This document shows positions 1-8,403 of a stretch of DNA of 21,994 nucleotides, one piece after another (position 1 is the first letter of the stretch; each line of letters begins with the position of its first letter). The notes below the pieces were generated by a model, which saw only the letters and a program-made list of their open reading frames with translations, ran no database searches and had not been told where the DNA came from. The position numbers were made by a program, and so were the translations under genes. Source of the DNA: CAZRIZ01 sp964600285 (GTDB lineage: Bacteria > Patescibacteriota > Saccharimonadia > Saccharimonadales > Saccharimonadaceae); assembly GCA_964600285.1 (NCBI GenBank), contig CAZRIZ010000015.1:1-21994 (forward strand). The letters are read 5' to 3'.

Positions 1-22
1 AAAAAAGACCCTAAAGAGTCTT
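1..22 (-). terminator. Intrinsic terminator after tRNA-Glu
   Basis: Read on the minus strand, a 7-bp stem (AAGACTC / GGGTCTT, one T-G pair) closes a TTTA loop and runs into six T residues at the window edge. It lies directly downstream of tRNA-Glu. Confidence 0.8.
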
Positions 23-34
23 CAATATTCAATA

Positions 35-109
35 TGGTGACCTCACCGGGAGTCGAACCCAGATTGTCAGGATGAGAACCTGATGTCCTAACCATTAGAC
101 GATGAGGCC
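35..109 (-). tRNA. tRNA-Glu (anticodon CTC)
   Basis: Cloverleaf of 75 nt including an encoded CCA. The acceptor pairs GGCCTCA with TGAGGTC, the anticodon stem is TCAGG/CCTGA and the 7-nt loop TTCTCAT gives anticodon CTC. The T-loop is TTCGACT. It follows dut, at the end of the operon that also holds gltX, but has its own promoter and terminator. Confidence 0.96.
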
Positions 110-121
110 ACGTTGGCCCTT

Positions 122-150
122 ATTATATCATCTAGACTGGTCTTGGGCAA
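122..150 (-). promoter_or_regulatory. Promoter of tRNA-Glu
   Basis: On the minus strand TTGCCC (145-150) is separated by 17 nt from TATAAT (122-127), which has TGA immediately upstream, an extended -10 box. The predicted transcript start is a few bases before the tRNA. Confidence 0.7.
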
Positions 151-161
151 TAATTATGTGA

Positions 162-623
162 TTAGGTTCGATCGGTTGAGCCAAAACCGCCCGTGCGAGC
201 GCCTTTTGACGCGTCATCGTCTGTAATTAAGTACTTTATAAATATACCTTGTGCTATCGCTTCGCCTTTTTTGATTTCGTAGGGCTCGTTCTTGATATTT
301 ATCATCTGAACGAAAAAGTGGCCATCGTTGTCAGGATTCTCGTAGTAATCTTTGTCAATTACGCCAACTGAGTTTGGCAGCACTAGCCCACGCTTAATCG
401 GATTTGAGCTACGATTGATCAAAAATAAGACCTCATCATCTTCCATGTAAACTTTTAATCCAGTTGGTATCAAGGTCGGCTTTTGTTCTGGACTATGTGG
501 CGGTACTATAATATCTTCGCCTGCCAATATATCATAGCCTGCAGAGAATCTGGTCTGCCGTTTTGGCAGAGTGATTCGTTTATTTTCCCAGCCTTTGGCG
601 ACTACAAATCCGCGCTTTTTCAT
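162..623 (-). CDS. dut: dUTP diphosphatase (dUTPase)
   Basis: Hydrolyses dUTP to dUMP and pyrophosphate, which keeps uracil out of DNA and supplies dUMP for dTMP synthesis. The 153-aa length is normal for the trimeric family. The five dUTPase motifs are visible in order: AGYDI, RSSNPIKRG...N, GVIDKDYYEN, GEAIAQ and the C-terminal RTGGFGSTD. Motif 3 carries the catalytic Asp and Tyr pattern. The ATG overlaps the TGA of the upstream response regulator (ATGA), so translation is probably coupled. It is the last protein gene of the operon. The wider dCTP deaminase/dUTPase superfamily is the only alternative; motifs 3 and 5 favour dUTPase. Confidence 0.92.
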   Translation of the reverse strand: MKKRGFVVAKGWENKRITLPKRQTRFSAGYDILAGEDIIVPPHSPEQKPTLIPTGLKVYMEDDEVLFLINRSSNPIKRGLVLPNSVGVIDKDYYENPDNDGHFFVQMINIKNEPYEIKKGEAIAQGIFIKYLITDDDASKGARTGGFGSTDRT

Positions 624-997
624 GCACTTAATACCTCTTGCACTGTTTTGAGCAAGCGATTTGGCGTGATGTCGGCTTTTATTAGATAAGCGTCTACTTT
701 GAGTTCCATCATACGTCTAGATTCTTCGTCTTGTTGAAAGTTTGTCATGACAATAATTTTAGTTCCCGGAATTAGATCTTCTTTTCCACGTAGAGCTTCT
801 AAGATTTCATTACCTTTTCGTTCGGGAAGCATAATGTCTAGCAGGATCAGATCGTATTTCTTATTACGAGCTGTCACCAGACCGTCGTTGCCATCTATCA
901 CCCAATCTACCTTAAATCCGGCTCGCTCGAGCGTGCGCACGTACATCTCACCGATGAATCGATCGTCTTCTACGCACAAGATTGCTTTTGTTGCCAT
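620..997 (-). CDS. Single-domain response regulator (receiver only)
   Basis: A CheY-like receiver of 125 aa without an output domain. The acidic pocket is E10-D11-D12, the phosphoacceptor is D54 in LLDIM, the switch Thr is T85 and the conserved Lys is K107. TAAGGAG precedes the ATG by 5 nt. It starts 9 nt after the histidine kinase stop, so the two are almost certainly a cognate pair. Without a DNA-binding domain it must act by protein contact or as a phosphorelay intermediate. Which process it controls cannot be read from the sequence. Confidence 0.92.
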   Translation of the reverse strand: MATKAILCVEDDRFIGEMYVRTLERAGFKVDWVIDGNDGLVTARNKKYDLILLDIMLPERKGNEILEALRGKEDLIPGTKIIVMTNFQQDEESRRMMELKVDAYLIKADITPNRLLKTVQEVLSA

Positions 998-1006
998 TGT
1001 TTCTCC

Positions 1007-2650
1007 TTAACTCTTATATAATCCGTGGTTTTTAATCCAGCCATCGGCCTGTTGGCGGATTAGTGCTTGATTCATGCCATCAACTTCTTTTAATCTCTCA
1101 GCCACTGTTGCGTAAATCGGGACGCTAAAGGTAAAGGTTGAGCCTTTGCCAACCTCACTTATTACTCCGATATAGCCGCCGTGTGAATCGATGATTGCCT
1201 TTGATAGGTAAAGACCGATTCCGGTGCCTGCTACAGCTTCTCGCGAGCGGTGTGATCGATAGAATTTCTTAAATAAGTTATTTACCACATTTGAAGGCAT
1301 ACCGATGCCATAATCAGTTACTTTAATCTCCACAAACTCGCCTTTTTGTTCTGCTGATACTTCTATACTACCACCTTCGCGGGAATATTTAATAGCGTTA
1401 TCTACTAGATTAACTAAGACTTCGCTCAGGCTTGCTTTGTCGGCGGCTATTGTCGGTAGGTTATCTGGAATGTCGAAACTAAGTAGCCTACCTTGCGTTG
1501 CGGCGCGAAGTTTTAGGTCGTCTAAAACTAAGTCAATAACGTTACCAATTGTTTCTTCGTGAATATATACTTGTAAGTGTTTTCGGTCATACTTTGATAC
1601 ACTTAAAATGTTGTTGATATAAGTACTTAAGCGGTTCGCTGATACTGCGAGGCGATCAAAAATCTGCTGATAGTCGCTCTCGACTGATGGTCGGAGCTCT
1701 TCTTCTAGGATTTCTAGATAACCGCGAATTACCGTAATCGGGCCACGCAATTCGTGTGTCGCAAAGGCGATGAAGTTAAAGTCTTCTTCATCAACTGCGT
1801 AAAGTTCAGTTCGATCGATTATCATGACGATTGTCTCGATTGCCTCGTCTTTACGAAAATTAATTGCTACGTCATAAAACCGTCTATCTTCTTGGGTCGA
1901 GTCGGGCCCAAAAGCCTTTTCCCATAAGTGATAGTTACTTAGTTTATTATCTCTAGACTGTTTAATCCAAAAGTTAATATCTTCGTCATTTTCGGTGAAT
2001 AACGTAATCTGATCATTTTTATCAAGAAAAGGCTTGGCTAATTCATTGCAATAGGCGATGTCTCCGTCGGGTTTAATCAAAATCATGCCAAGTTTGGCAT
2101 TGTCAAAGTAGCTCCAAGGTTGAGCTGCGCTAATATCTTGGCTTTCTATTTTTGGCATGACTACGGTCGTTTTTGAATCCTGACTAGCTAGGGGCATAGT
2201 TTTAACCTTGGTTGGTTGTTCGGCAATTACTGCTTTAACCGTCACGGGTGGCTTTGGTTTTGAAAATACCTTCTTTAATTCGGCCTTCAAGTCTGGACCA
2301 GGTGTTTTGTCCTCCTTTTTTTCTTTTTTCGGCGTTTCCGTTACCTTTTTTTCCTTCGCTGGCTTTTTTACAACGACTTCTTCTTCAGGCTCATCGTCTT
2401 CGTCCTCTTCTTCTGCATCTTCTATTTCTTCCAGATTCTGACCTAGAGCTAGACCATCAACCACCAGCGATACCATAACTATGCTAAGGGCAACAACTAC
2501 GTAGCCGTCTACGGTTGATGTGTCTGGCAAGAATTTTTCGAGCATCAGGTGAACGGCTAGACTAATGGCGCCAACCACAACGGCTTTGGTTATGATAATC
2601 CAAGAGCTGTCTTTTAAGCGGTCGCCTTTACTTTTGCGCTTTACTGCCAC
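1007..2650 (-). CDS. Membrane sensor histidine kinase with PAS-like domain
   Basis: Signals through the adjacent receiver protein. From the GTG start (547 aa): two transmembrane segments at about 17-35 and 50-68, a long acidic then lysine/proline-rich linker (about 70-165), a PAS-like domain (about 175-285), a HisKA dimerisation helix with the H-box ATHELRGP (His299), and an HATPase domain with N-box NLVDNAIKY, G1 box DYGIGMP, F-box FKKFYRS and G2 box GTGIGLYLS. The frame is open to a TTG at 2689. I prefer GTG 2650 because AGGAG lies 7 nt upstream and the overlap with the previous gene is only 10 bases. The very short loop between the two membrane segments suggests it senses membrane or cytoplasmic cues. 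Confidence 0.92.
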   Translation of the reverse strand: MAVKRKSKGDRLKDSSWIIITKAVVVGAISLAVHLMLEKFLPDTSTVDGYVVVALSIVMVSLVVDGLALGQNLEEIEDAEEEDEDDEPEEEVVVKKPAKEKKVTETPKKEKKEDKTPGPDLKAELKKVFSKPKPPVTVKAVIAEQPTKVKTMPLASQDSKTTVVMPKIESQDISAAQPWSYFDNAKLGMILIKPDGDIAYCNELAKPFLDKNDQITLFTENDEDINFWIKQSRDNKLSNYHLWEKAFGPDSTQEDRRFYDVAINFRKDEAIETIVMIIDRTELYAVDEEDFNFIAFATHELRGPITVIRGYLEILEEELRPSVESDYQQIFDRLAVSANRLSTYINNILSVSKYDRKHLQVYIHEETIGNVIDLVLDDLKLRAATQGRLLSFDIPDNLPTIAADKASLSEVLVNLVDNAIKYSREGGSIEVSAEQKGEFVEIKVTDYGIGMPSNVVNNLFKKFYRSHRSREAVAGTGIGLYLSKAIIDSHGGYIGVISEVGKGSTFTFSVPIYATVAERLKEVDGMNQALIRQQADGWIKNHGLYKS

Positions 2651-3810
2651 GATACCGCTCCTGTTCCTGTCGGCACAGCAACAATCCAAGTTTTTCCTCG
2701 ATTGATAGCTATCTCTGTGCCAGCGTCGTCATAAAATCTAATTTGAGTGGAACTCTCTGGTTTACGCCAAGTCGCCTTTGTGGCAGTTCCGTTTTGAAAT
2801 AGGTGAGCTTCACCTGAACCGACTACTTCTATATCTTCTCTCCAGCCATCTTCCATTACCTTCTTTTCTACCACCCTGATAGCGATAATAACGTCAGTTT
2901 TGATTGGTCCAGATTCCCTGTCTTGATGGGCTTGTCCTCCTTGGTGACGCGTGTAGTTGTTGGCTGTCGCGTCATAATTATAAAAACTATTGTAGATGTT
3001 GTCGCGACTGATTTTTATATCAACTCTATTGGCGTTTGGTTCGTCGGATTTTTTGCCGTCTTGACGTAAAAACATATCTGGCGCCGACGAGACGAAGCCT
3101 TTGCTTTGGTTTAACTGATTAATCTTTTCAAAACTAGTGTAGACATTATTGGGAGCCCTGCGGCTATTGTCGCGCCAATAAAACTTTGCATTAGAATCAA
3201 AGCCGATGTTGCGGTATTTCCCGCTAAGAAGTTCTTGCTTGGCACGAGCACTGGCGCCAGTTTGAGAAATGCTGGCATTAAATGGTTCGACCCAAGACAA
3301 ATAATATGGTCTGACGCTTCGAATTGGTCCGACTAAACTTGGCTGATTATTTTGGTAAAGCGCCATGAAGCGAGTAATACCACCTTCGGCAATTGCTTCA
3401 AAGACAAACTCCGCCTCCCCGATTCCTGATTGCGGTCTAGCTCCGTAATTATCATTCGGTATCATAATTGCTGTAATTGGTTTGTTAACTTCTGCCTCGG
3501 TTTCAACTTTGACACCAGAAAGACTGGCGTAATAAACTGGCGGTTTGGGCTTAATTTTAGTAAATTGTGGCTGGTGGCTAGTATCTACGCTAGTTAAGAG
3601 ATTAATTAAAACTGCTGCTGCAATAGTAGAAATTAAAACCAAAGCGATTCCGACCCAATGACGCGCTAAAACAGATGGCTTTTTCGCCTTCTTTTGTTCT
3701 AGTGCGCTATCGAGCTGTCCAGCACTGTCATCGCTTAGTACTGTTTCTTCTTTTAGTCCCAGCTCGTCATTAATTTCTGTCGGCTTACTGCTGTCTGGTT
3801 TGAAAGCCAT
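2641..3810 (-). CDS. DUF3048 domain-containing membrane-anchored protein (YerB-like)
   Basis: 389 aa with a charged cytoplasmic N-terminus (1-50), one transmembrane helix at about 53-73 and an external DUF3048 domain. Family hallmarks include ARPQSGIGEAE, EGGITRFMALYQ and GPIRSVRPYYL, followed by a C-terminal half ending near the stop. The Bacillus relative YerB is a lipoprotein; here a plain transmembrane anchor replaces the lipobox. Biochemical function is unknown in this family; a cell-wall-facing role is often assumed. It sits between gltX and the histidine kinase and overlaps the kinase start by 10 bases. AAGGGGTGG lies upstream of the ATG. Confidence 0.88.
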   Translation of the reverse strand: MAFKPDSSKPTEINDELGLKEETVLSDDSAGQLDSALEQKKAKKPSVLARHWVGIALVLISTIAAAVLINLLTSVDTSHQPQFTKIKPKPPVYYASLSGVKVETEAEVNKPITAIMIPNDNYGARPQSGIGEAEFVFEAIAEGGITRFMALYQNNQPSLVGPIRSVRPYYLSWVEPFNASISQTGASARAKQELLSGKYRNIGFDSNAKFYWRDNSRRAPNNVYTSFEKINQLNQSKGFVSSAPDMFLRQDGKKSDEPNANRVDIKISRDNIYNSFYNYDATANNYTRHQGGQAHQDRESGPIKTDVIIAIRVVEKKVMEDGWREDIEVVGSGEAHLFQNGTATKATWRKPESSTQIRFYDDAGTEIAINRGKTWIVAVPTGTGAVSWQ

Positions 3811-3829
3811 CTACCACCCCTTCTTTCTT

Positions 3830-5278
3830 TTAATTTACGCTCTCTATAGCGCTTTTTAATCTAGCTAGTGTCGTTTCTTTTCCTAATATGTGAATAGACT
3901 TATTTAAATCAGGACTAAATTGCGTCCAGGTTAAAGCGAAGCGCACCAAACTAAATCCTACAACTGGTTTTTCCTCAATTTTACTTAGGAATTCATTTAG
4001 GCAAGTTTGAATAGACTCTGGAGAGAAATCGTCTAATTTTTCTAGCATATCGTGAGCGATTTTTAGGTGTTGGACGTGCTGGTCTTGGCTCAGCTTCTTT
4101 AAGGCTTTGTCGTTTTTGATCATTGTCCAGTCTGGTTCTGCTGCCGTAAAGAAAAATTCAGTAATTTGGGCTAAATCTTTAAGCGTTTTCAATCTGTCCT
4201 GAGCTAGAGCTAAAACTTTTAATTTATACTCTTTGTCAGCTTTTTTCCCAGCTTCTCCCCAAAACTCAGCGACTCTTTCGTACAAATCTTGCAGCTCTAG
4301 GCGACGAATCCATTGACCATTCATCCAAACCAATCGCTTTTCATCAAAGCGAGCTCCTGAGCGCTGCACCCGTTCAAGTGAGAATTTCTCGATTAGTTCA
4401 TCGACTGTAAAGATTTCTTGCTCAGTGCCATCATTCCAGCCAAGAGTTGCCAAGAAATTAAGCATGGTTTCGGCGATGATGCCATCATTACGGTATTCAG
4501 TAACACTTTTTGCTCCATCACGCTTGCCTAACTTCTTTTTTCCGTCTGGTCTCATGACATGTGGTAAGCAGGCAAGGATTGGTCGTTCTATCTCGAGAGC
4601 GTCGTATAGGGCTAGATATTTTGGCATAGAAGCAATGTATTCAACCCCTCTGATAACATGGCTAGCTTTCATCTCTACATCGTCTACGATATGTCCAAAG
4701 TTGTAAGTTGGTAGCCCATCTGACTTAATCAGAATAAAGTCATCAACCGACTCGTTAGCGACCAGGTTGCCCATGACGGCATCGTGCCACTCATAATGAG
4801 AGTCGTCTGGTGCCTTAAAGCGTAGAGCTTGCGTGCCGTCCCACTTAGGTGGGTTGCTTGGGCGATGGTGGCGATAAATAAATGGTCGTCCTTGAGCTTG
4901 CGCTTTTTCTCGGAAAGCCTGAACTTCCTCGGTTGTATATGGATCGGCATAAGCCATTCCCTTGTCTACCAGCTTTTGCCCCCACTTCTTATAGGTATCT
5001 TTTCGCTCGCTCTGAAAATATGGCGCACAAGGTCCGCCGACTTCTGGGCCTTCGTCCCAGTCCAATCCTAGCCACCTAAGCGTGTCTAAAATTAGCTCAG
5101 TTGCGCCCTCAACAAATCGTTCTTGGTCAGTATCCTCAATTCGAACAATAAACACACCTTTGTTTTGTCTTGCTATTAGCCAAGGGTAAATAGCTGACCG
5201 GACGTTGCCGACGTGGATATAGCCAGTTGGGCTAGGTGCAAATCGCGTCCTAACTTTCCCATCAGAAAAATCGTTCAT
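3830..5278 (-). CDS. gltX: Glutamyl-tRNA synthetase
   Basis: Charges tRNA-Glu, and in bacteria lacking GlnRS also tRNA-Gln before amidation. The 482-aa length matches bacterial GltX. The class I signatures are present: APSPTGYIHVGN (HIGH equivalent, residues 22-25) and KLGKR (KMSKS equivalent, about 249-253), with the C-terminal anticodon-binding helical domain after about residue 320. The frame opens at a TTG (5296), but ATG 5278 starts the protein just before the conserved KVRTRFAPSPTG segment and is preferred. No clear Shine-Dalgarno is seen. It lies 24 nt after the preceding gene in the same operon. Whether it is discriminating cannot be told from this window. Confidence 0.95.
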   Translation of the reverse strand: MNDFSDGKVRTRFAPSPTGYIHVGNVRSAIYPWLIARQNKGVFIVRIEDTDQERFVEGATELILDTLRWLGLDWDEGPEVGGPCAPYFQSERKDTYKKWGQKLVDKGMAYADPYTTEEVQAFREKAQAQGRPFIYRHHRPSNPPKWDGTQALRFKAPDDSHYEWHDAVMGNLVANESVDDFILIKSDGLPTYNFGHIVDDVEMKASHVIRGVEYIASMPKYLALYDALEIERPILACLPHVMRPDGKKKLGKRDGAKSVTEYRNDGIIAETMLNFLATLGWNDGTEQEIFTVDELIEKFSLERVQRSGARFDEKRLVWMNGQWIRRLELQDLYERVAEFWGEAGKKADKEYKLKVLALAQDRLKTLKDLAQITEFFFTAAEPDWTMIKNDKALKKLSQDQHVQHLKIAHDMLEKLDDFSPESIQTCLNEFLSKIEEKPVVGFSLVRFALTWTQFSPDLNKSIHILGKETTLARLKSAIESVN

Positions 5279-5302
5279 ATAGCTATATTCTAGCAAAAAA
5301 CT

Positions 5303-6445
5303 TTATAAACTAATAGCCAACCGCAATAATTGCTCGGTAGAAATCTCCGAGTCGGCTGTTATTTGATACAAAACACCACCATTTGACCACACCATCTCTG
5401 ATTTATCTTGAGTATAGGTATAAATTACTAGTCCGTTTTGGCGATGGATGGAGTACTTATCGCCAACCTTTGGTTTAACTAATTTAGTTAGAACACTAGT
5501 GCTGTCGAGCGGCGACTTGGTTTGTTTGACGGAGTATGCGCAACAATCGCTATCTGGGTTGCTGTAGTCCAAAAGAATTGACTTGTCTTCTATTCTTGGC
5601 TGGTGTATGAGTTTGTAGCCCTTCGGGGTGTAAGTTGGCATTTGCGTGTCGAGTCCAAGCTGTTGCTTTATAAGATTAAACTTTATATTTGCCCAGTTTA
5701 AATAGGCAACTCCACCCACTAACGCCAACAAAACCATTATCGTGGCTGTCCATGCGAGGCCTTTTTTTAGATTACGCTTTGTATTGACTGGTTTGTCAAC
5801 GTGTTGCTTGGCTAGTTGTTTACTACTCGGAGCTTCGGCAATTGCTTTATTCACCACTCGGTCAATTTTAGCCTGGTCAACTTTTTTCGAGTCGGTAGCG
5901 GCTATTTTGTCCTTAGGCTTTGATTCGGAAATTTTTTCGTTGACAAATTTGCGTGCTAAATTATTTGATGTGGCGTGAATAACATCGTTTCGTTTTCGCC
6001 TTTGGCGGTTTATTTGCCCGGCATAATAGCGTCTTACTAAATCAACATTCTCGGCTCGTCGCACCGCCTCAATAAACTTCTGATTCTGTTCTGGCGTCAC
6101 TACCACATCTGGTCTTGGCTTAATATCCAGTATTAGCGTCTGATTCGTATTGTTGAAATCTCCCCTCTTGAAGTGGCTCACTCCTGGGGCAACTGGTCCT
6201 TTTTTGCCAGGTATAATAATTTCTCTCTTAAATTGCGCCACTTTTGGCTTCTGAGCTCGGTTGTCTTTTACGGGTAAGCCAGCCGTATTTTTAACGTGAG
6301 GCTTTCTAACATATTGCCTGTTTAGGGTTGTTGCTTTCTGGGGTGACTTACTCGTCAATCGTTTATTTGTTGGGTCGCCATGAATTCGCTGACCGCTTTC
6401 GCCGTCATATCTCAGTCCGTCTAATCTAATAATATCTCTTGGCAT
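5303..6445 (-). CDS. Single-pass membrane protein with DUF4367-like C-terminal domain
   Basis: 380 aa from ATG 6445. Residues 1-225 are basic, low in hydrophobics and probably disordered and cytoplasmic. One transmembrane helix spans about 230-250, and a C-terminal domain of about 110 residues lies outside. That domain (YTPKGYKLI..., a central strand-rich part, then VWSNGGVLYQI and EQLLRLAISL) resembles DUF4367, found in anti-sigma and stress-related membrane proteins; I assign it by pattern only. It is the first gene of the gltX-dut operon. GAAGGGGG just before the ATG could be the ribosome site. A TTG at 6457 is a weaker start. Function unknown. Confidence 0.75.
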   Translation of the reverse strand: MPRDIIRLDGLRYDGESGQRIHGDPTNKRLTSKSPQKATTLNRQYVRKPHVKNTAGLPVKDNRAQKPKVAQFKREIIIPGKKGPVAPGVSHFKRGDFNNTNQTLILDIKPRPDVVVTPEQNQKFIEAVRRAENVDLVRRYYAGQINRQRRKRNDVIHATSNNLARKFVNEKISESKPKDKIAATDSKKVDQAKIDRVVNKAIAEAPSSKQLAKQHVDKPVNTKRNLKKGLAWTATIMVLLALVGGVAYLNWANIKFNLIKQQLGLDTQMPTYTPKGYKLIHQPRIEDKSILLDYSNPDSDCCAYSVKQTKSPLDSTSVLTKLVKPKVGDKYSIHRQNGLVIYTYTQDKSEMVWSNGGVLYQITADSEISTEQLLRLAISL

Positions 6446-6469
6446 AGCCCCCTTCAAAATACTAACGCT

Positions 6470-6498
6470 ATTTTAGCCCACAACTAGCATTTTTTCAA
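6470..6498 (-). promoter_or_regulatory. Promoter of the gltX-dut operon
   Basis: On the minus strand TTGAAA (6493-6498, five of six consensus bases) and TAAAAT (6470-6475) are spaced by 17 nt. The predicted start leaves a leader of about 17 nt before ATG 6445, which includes the GAAGGGGG ribosome site. Confidence 0.75.
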
Positions 6499-6592
6499 GT
6501 TGATTAAGTAAAGAAAAGATGAAAAGTTCGATTACTAACAAGAGATTTTGTACTGTATATTTTTCAGTTAAGTTTGGCAATAGCCAAGCCAG

Positions 6593-6621
6593 TAGACTTT
6601 CTAACGTATTTGTGTTATAAT
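6593..6621 (+). promoter_or_regulatory. Promoter of the PEGA-protein gene
   Basis: TAGACT (6593-6598), 17 nt, then TATAAT (6616-6621) preceded by TGT, an extended -10 box. It is divergent from the operon promoter. A second TATAAT with TG directly before it lies at 6676-6681, closer to the gene but without a clear -35. Confidence 0.6.
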
Positions 6622-6688
6622 GTAAGGATAAGGTGGTAACAATTTCTTCTAGGCGCAACATATTTCAACACAATGTATAATGTTATAT

Positions 6689-6718
6689 ATTACACGGAGT
6701 GTAATGCAGTCTAAATGA
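6689..6718 (+). promoter_or_regulatory. Leader with inverted repeat and a 4-codon minicistron
   Basis: ATTACAC-GGA-GTGTAAT (6689-6705) is a perfect 7-bp inverted repeat with a 3-nt centre, which carries the only GGAG in the leader. ATG CAG TCT AAA TGA (6704-6718) starts 4 nt after GGAG, and its TGA overlaps the ATG of the next gene as ATGA. GGAG is 15 nt from the main ATG, too far for direct use, so the short reading frame may feed ribosomes to the gene. The repeat could also be an operator. Confidence 0.45.
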
Positions 6719-8403
6719 ATAAGAATAAGCAGCCAACCCAAACTAAACCTCATAAGCATAAGTTCTTTACTGATGACTTTATTTTACGTTGGGCCCTTTC
6801 TATAACTGCGTTTGTGGCGATATTTACTTTTGCCCTTAGCTCTATCTTGGGCTATCAACTAGATTTACAAAATATTAACTTCGTGCCGTCTGGCATTATT
6901 CAGGTCATCGTTACGCCACCAGGATCGGCAGTTTCAATCAACGGCCAAAACCTATCTTTTTTGTCAAATAATCGTGTCAGCCTACCTGGTGGAAATTATT
7001 TAGTTAACGTCTCTCGTGACGGCTATCATGATTGGCAGTCTGTCTTGCCGGTCAAATTAAAAACTGTTTGGTGGGCTGAAGCACGGCTAGTTCCAAAAGT
7101 TAAACAAGTCGCTACGCTCAAAACTTACGATTCACTGCTGAGTTCATATGCGTCGCCTGATCGTAAATGGATACTTAATCATTTGAGTCTCAATCAGTTC
7201 GAACTAATTGGAGTTCAGGGCGATAAGCCAGTTTATAATAGTATAGATTTTGATGCTCTACTGGGGGCTAACAACCAAATTGCAGTAGAATTTTATGATT
7301 GGAATCTGGCGGCTAACGCAATAGTCTTTCGTGGGCAGGCGCCAGACGGGACTAAGACCACTTACAGCGTTGAAATGAACGGCAAACGTAACCTGACCAA
7401 TTTGTCCGTTGCCTACCCAGACATAGCGTTTGACCAAATCAAGATTGCGAGTGGTGATGGTAAAACACAATTTGTTTTGAGTGAAGGCGGCCTATACAGA
7501 ATCAATCTGGATCGGCCAAAGCTTTATTCATTAGTGGCGGACAATGTTCTAGAGTATCGTATACTTAACTACAACCAAATTCTATTTACTCAGCAATCCC
7601 CTGGCGGTGTGGCTCTAAAGATTTACGACCATGTTAAGGAGCAATCTTATTTGATAAACCTAGTATCCGAGGCTGACTCAGTTTTGTTTGAAGCTTTTGA
7701 AAATAAATCTGATGGCTCCTACTATGTGGCGATGGTTGTCGATAACAGATTCCAAGTTTGGCATTCTGATTTTAGAGATTTGAAGGTTCCGGCTAGTGTC
7801 GACGAACTACTCGCCGCGAAAAAGGACGTGGCAGAGTCTGACGATATGGTCTTGCAACAATTCAAGCTTACCAACCCAGGCTTCAAGGATTATTATTTCG
7901 CTTATTTAGATTCTGTACCAAAGCAAATCTCAGTAGCTGGCGACGGCCGATTTGTCTTACTTGACTTAGGCCAGGCTATGATGAGCTCAGACGACTATGT
8001 GACTATAGCTAAGCAAATGCAAGGCATCGTTGGTCAAGATTCACCAGAAGTCACACTGCCTTTGGCTAATCAAGACGGCTTGGTTCTGGCACCGTTTCAC
8101 AACTTTAAGCTCCTTGACACAAATTATCGGATGACTTTTGATTTGAAGCTTGGCGTTGACGCTGGCTCTAGTTCTTTGTCTGAAGCTAAACTTGCTCCAA
8201 CTTGGCTAACCAATGATATTGTTTGGGAAAACCAATTTGGCGTTATTCGTATCAAAGATTACAATGGCCAAAATCAACATAAACTTATTCCTGCGGATAG
8301 CAAATTTGATATTCAATTATCTAACAATGAAAAATATTTATATTTCTTTCAAACTATAGACGGTCTACCGACTTTACGTCGTCTCAATATGATACTTAAT
8401 TAA
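6715..8403 (+). CDS. PEGA domain-containing membrane-anchored surface protein
   Basis: 562 aa. A short basic cytoplasmic N-terminus precedes one transmembrane helix (about 25-46). A PEGA domain follows at about 60-128: GIIQVIVTPPGSAVSINGQ, then LPGGNYLVNVSRDGYHDW. The remaining roughly 430 residues are strand-rich with repeated aromatic/Gly-Asp turns, like a beta-propeller, but I see no exact WD or TolB repeat. PEGA domains are common in surface proteins; no enzymatic motif is visible. The 3' end overlaps the convergent sortase by 8 bases with no terminator between. Probable role: extracellular or wall-associated structural or binding protein. Confidence 0.82.
   Translation: MNKNKQPTQTKPHKHKFFTDDFILRWALSITAFVAIFTFALSSILGYQLDLQNINFVPSGIIQVIVTPPGSAVSINGQNLSFLSNNRVSLPGGNYLVNVSRDGYHDWQSVLPVKLKTVWWAEARLVPKVKQVATLKTYDSLLSSYASPDRKWILNHLSLNQFELIGVQGDKPVYNSIDFDALLGANNQIAVEFYDWNLAANAIVFRGQAPDGTKTTYSVEMNGKRNLTNLSVAYPDIAFDQIKIASGDGKTQFVLSEGGLYRINLDRPKLYSLVADNVLEYRILNYNQILFTQQSPGGVALKIYDHVKEQSYLINLVSEADSVLFEAFENKSDGSYYVAMVVDNRFQVWHSDFRDLKVPASVDELLAAKKDVAESDDMVLQQFKLTNPGFKDYYFAYLDSVPKQISVAGDGRFVLLDLGQAMMSSDDYVTIAKQMQGIVGQDSPEVTLPLANQDGLVLAPFHNFKLLDTNYRMTFDLKLGVDAGSSSLSEAKLAPTWLTNDIVWENQFGVIRIKDYNGQNQHKLIPADSKFDIQLSNNEKYLYFFQTIDGLPTLRRLNMILN

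Noticed and set aside
2380..2440. Purine/pyrimidine-biased low-complexity tract (GAA/GAC repeats)
   Set aside because: It is explained by the acidic Glu/Asp linker of the histidine kinase, not a separate repeat element.
2651..2689. Upstream TTG start of the histidine kinase (13 extra residues)
   Set aside because: It lies deeper inside the preceding gene; GTG 2650 has a better-placed AGGAG.
6473..6661. 62-aa minus-strand ORF in the divergent intergenic region
   Set aside because: It overlaps the promoters of both flanking genes and has no ribosome site.
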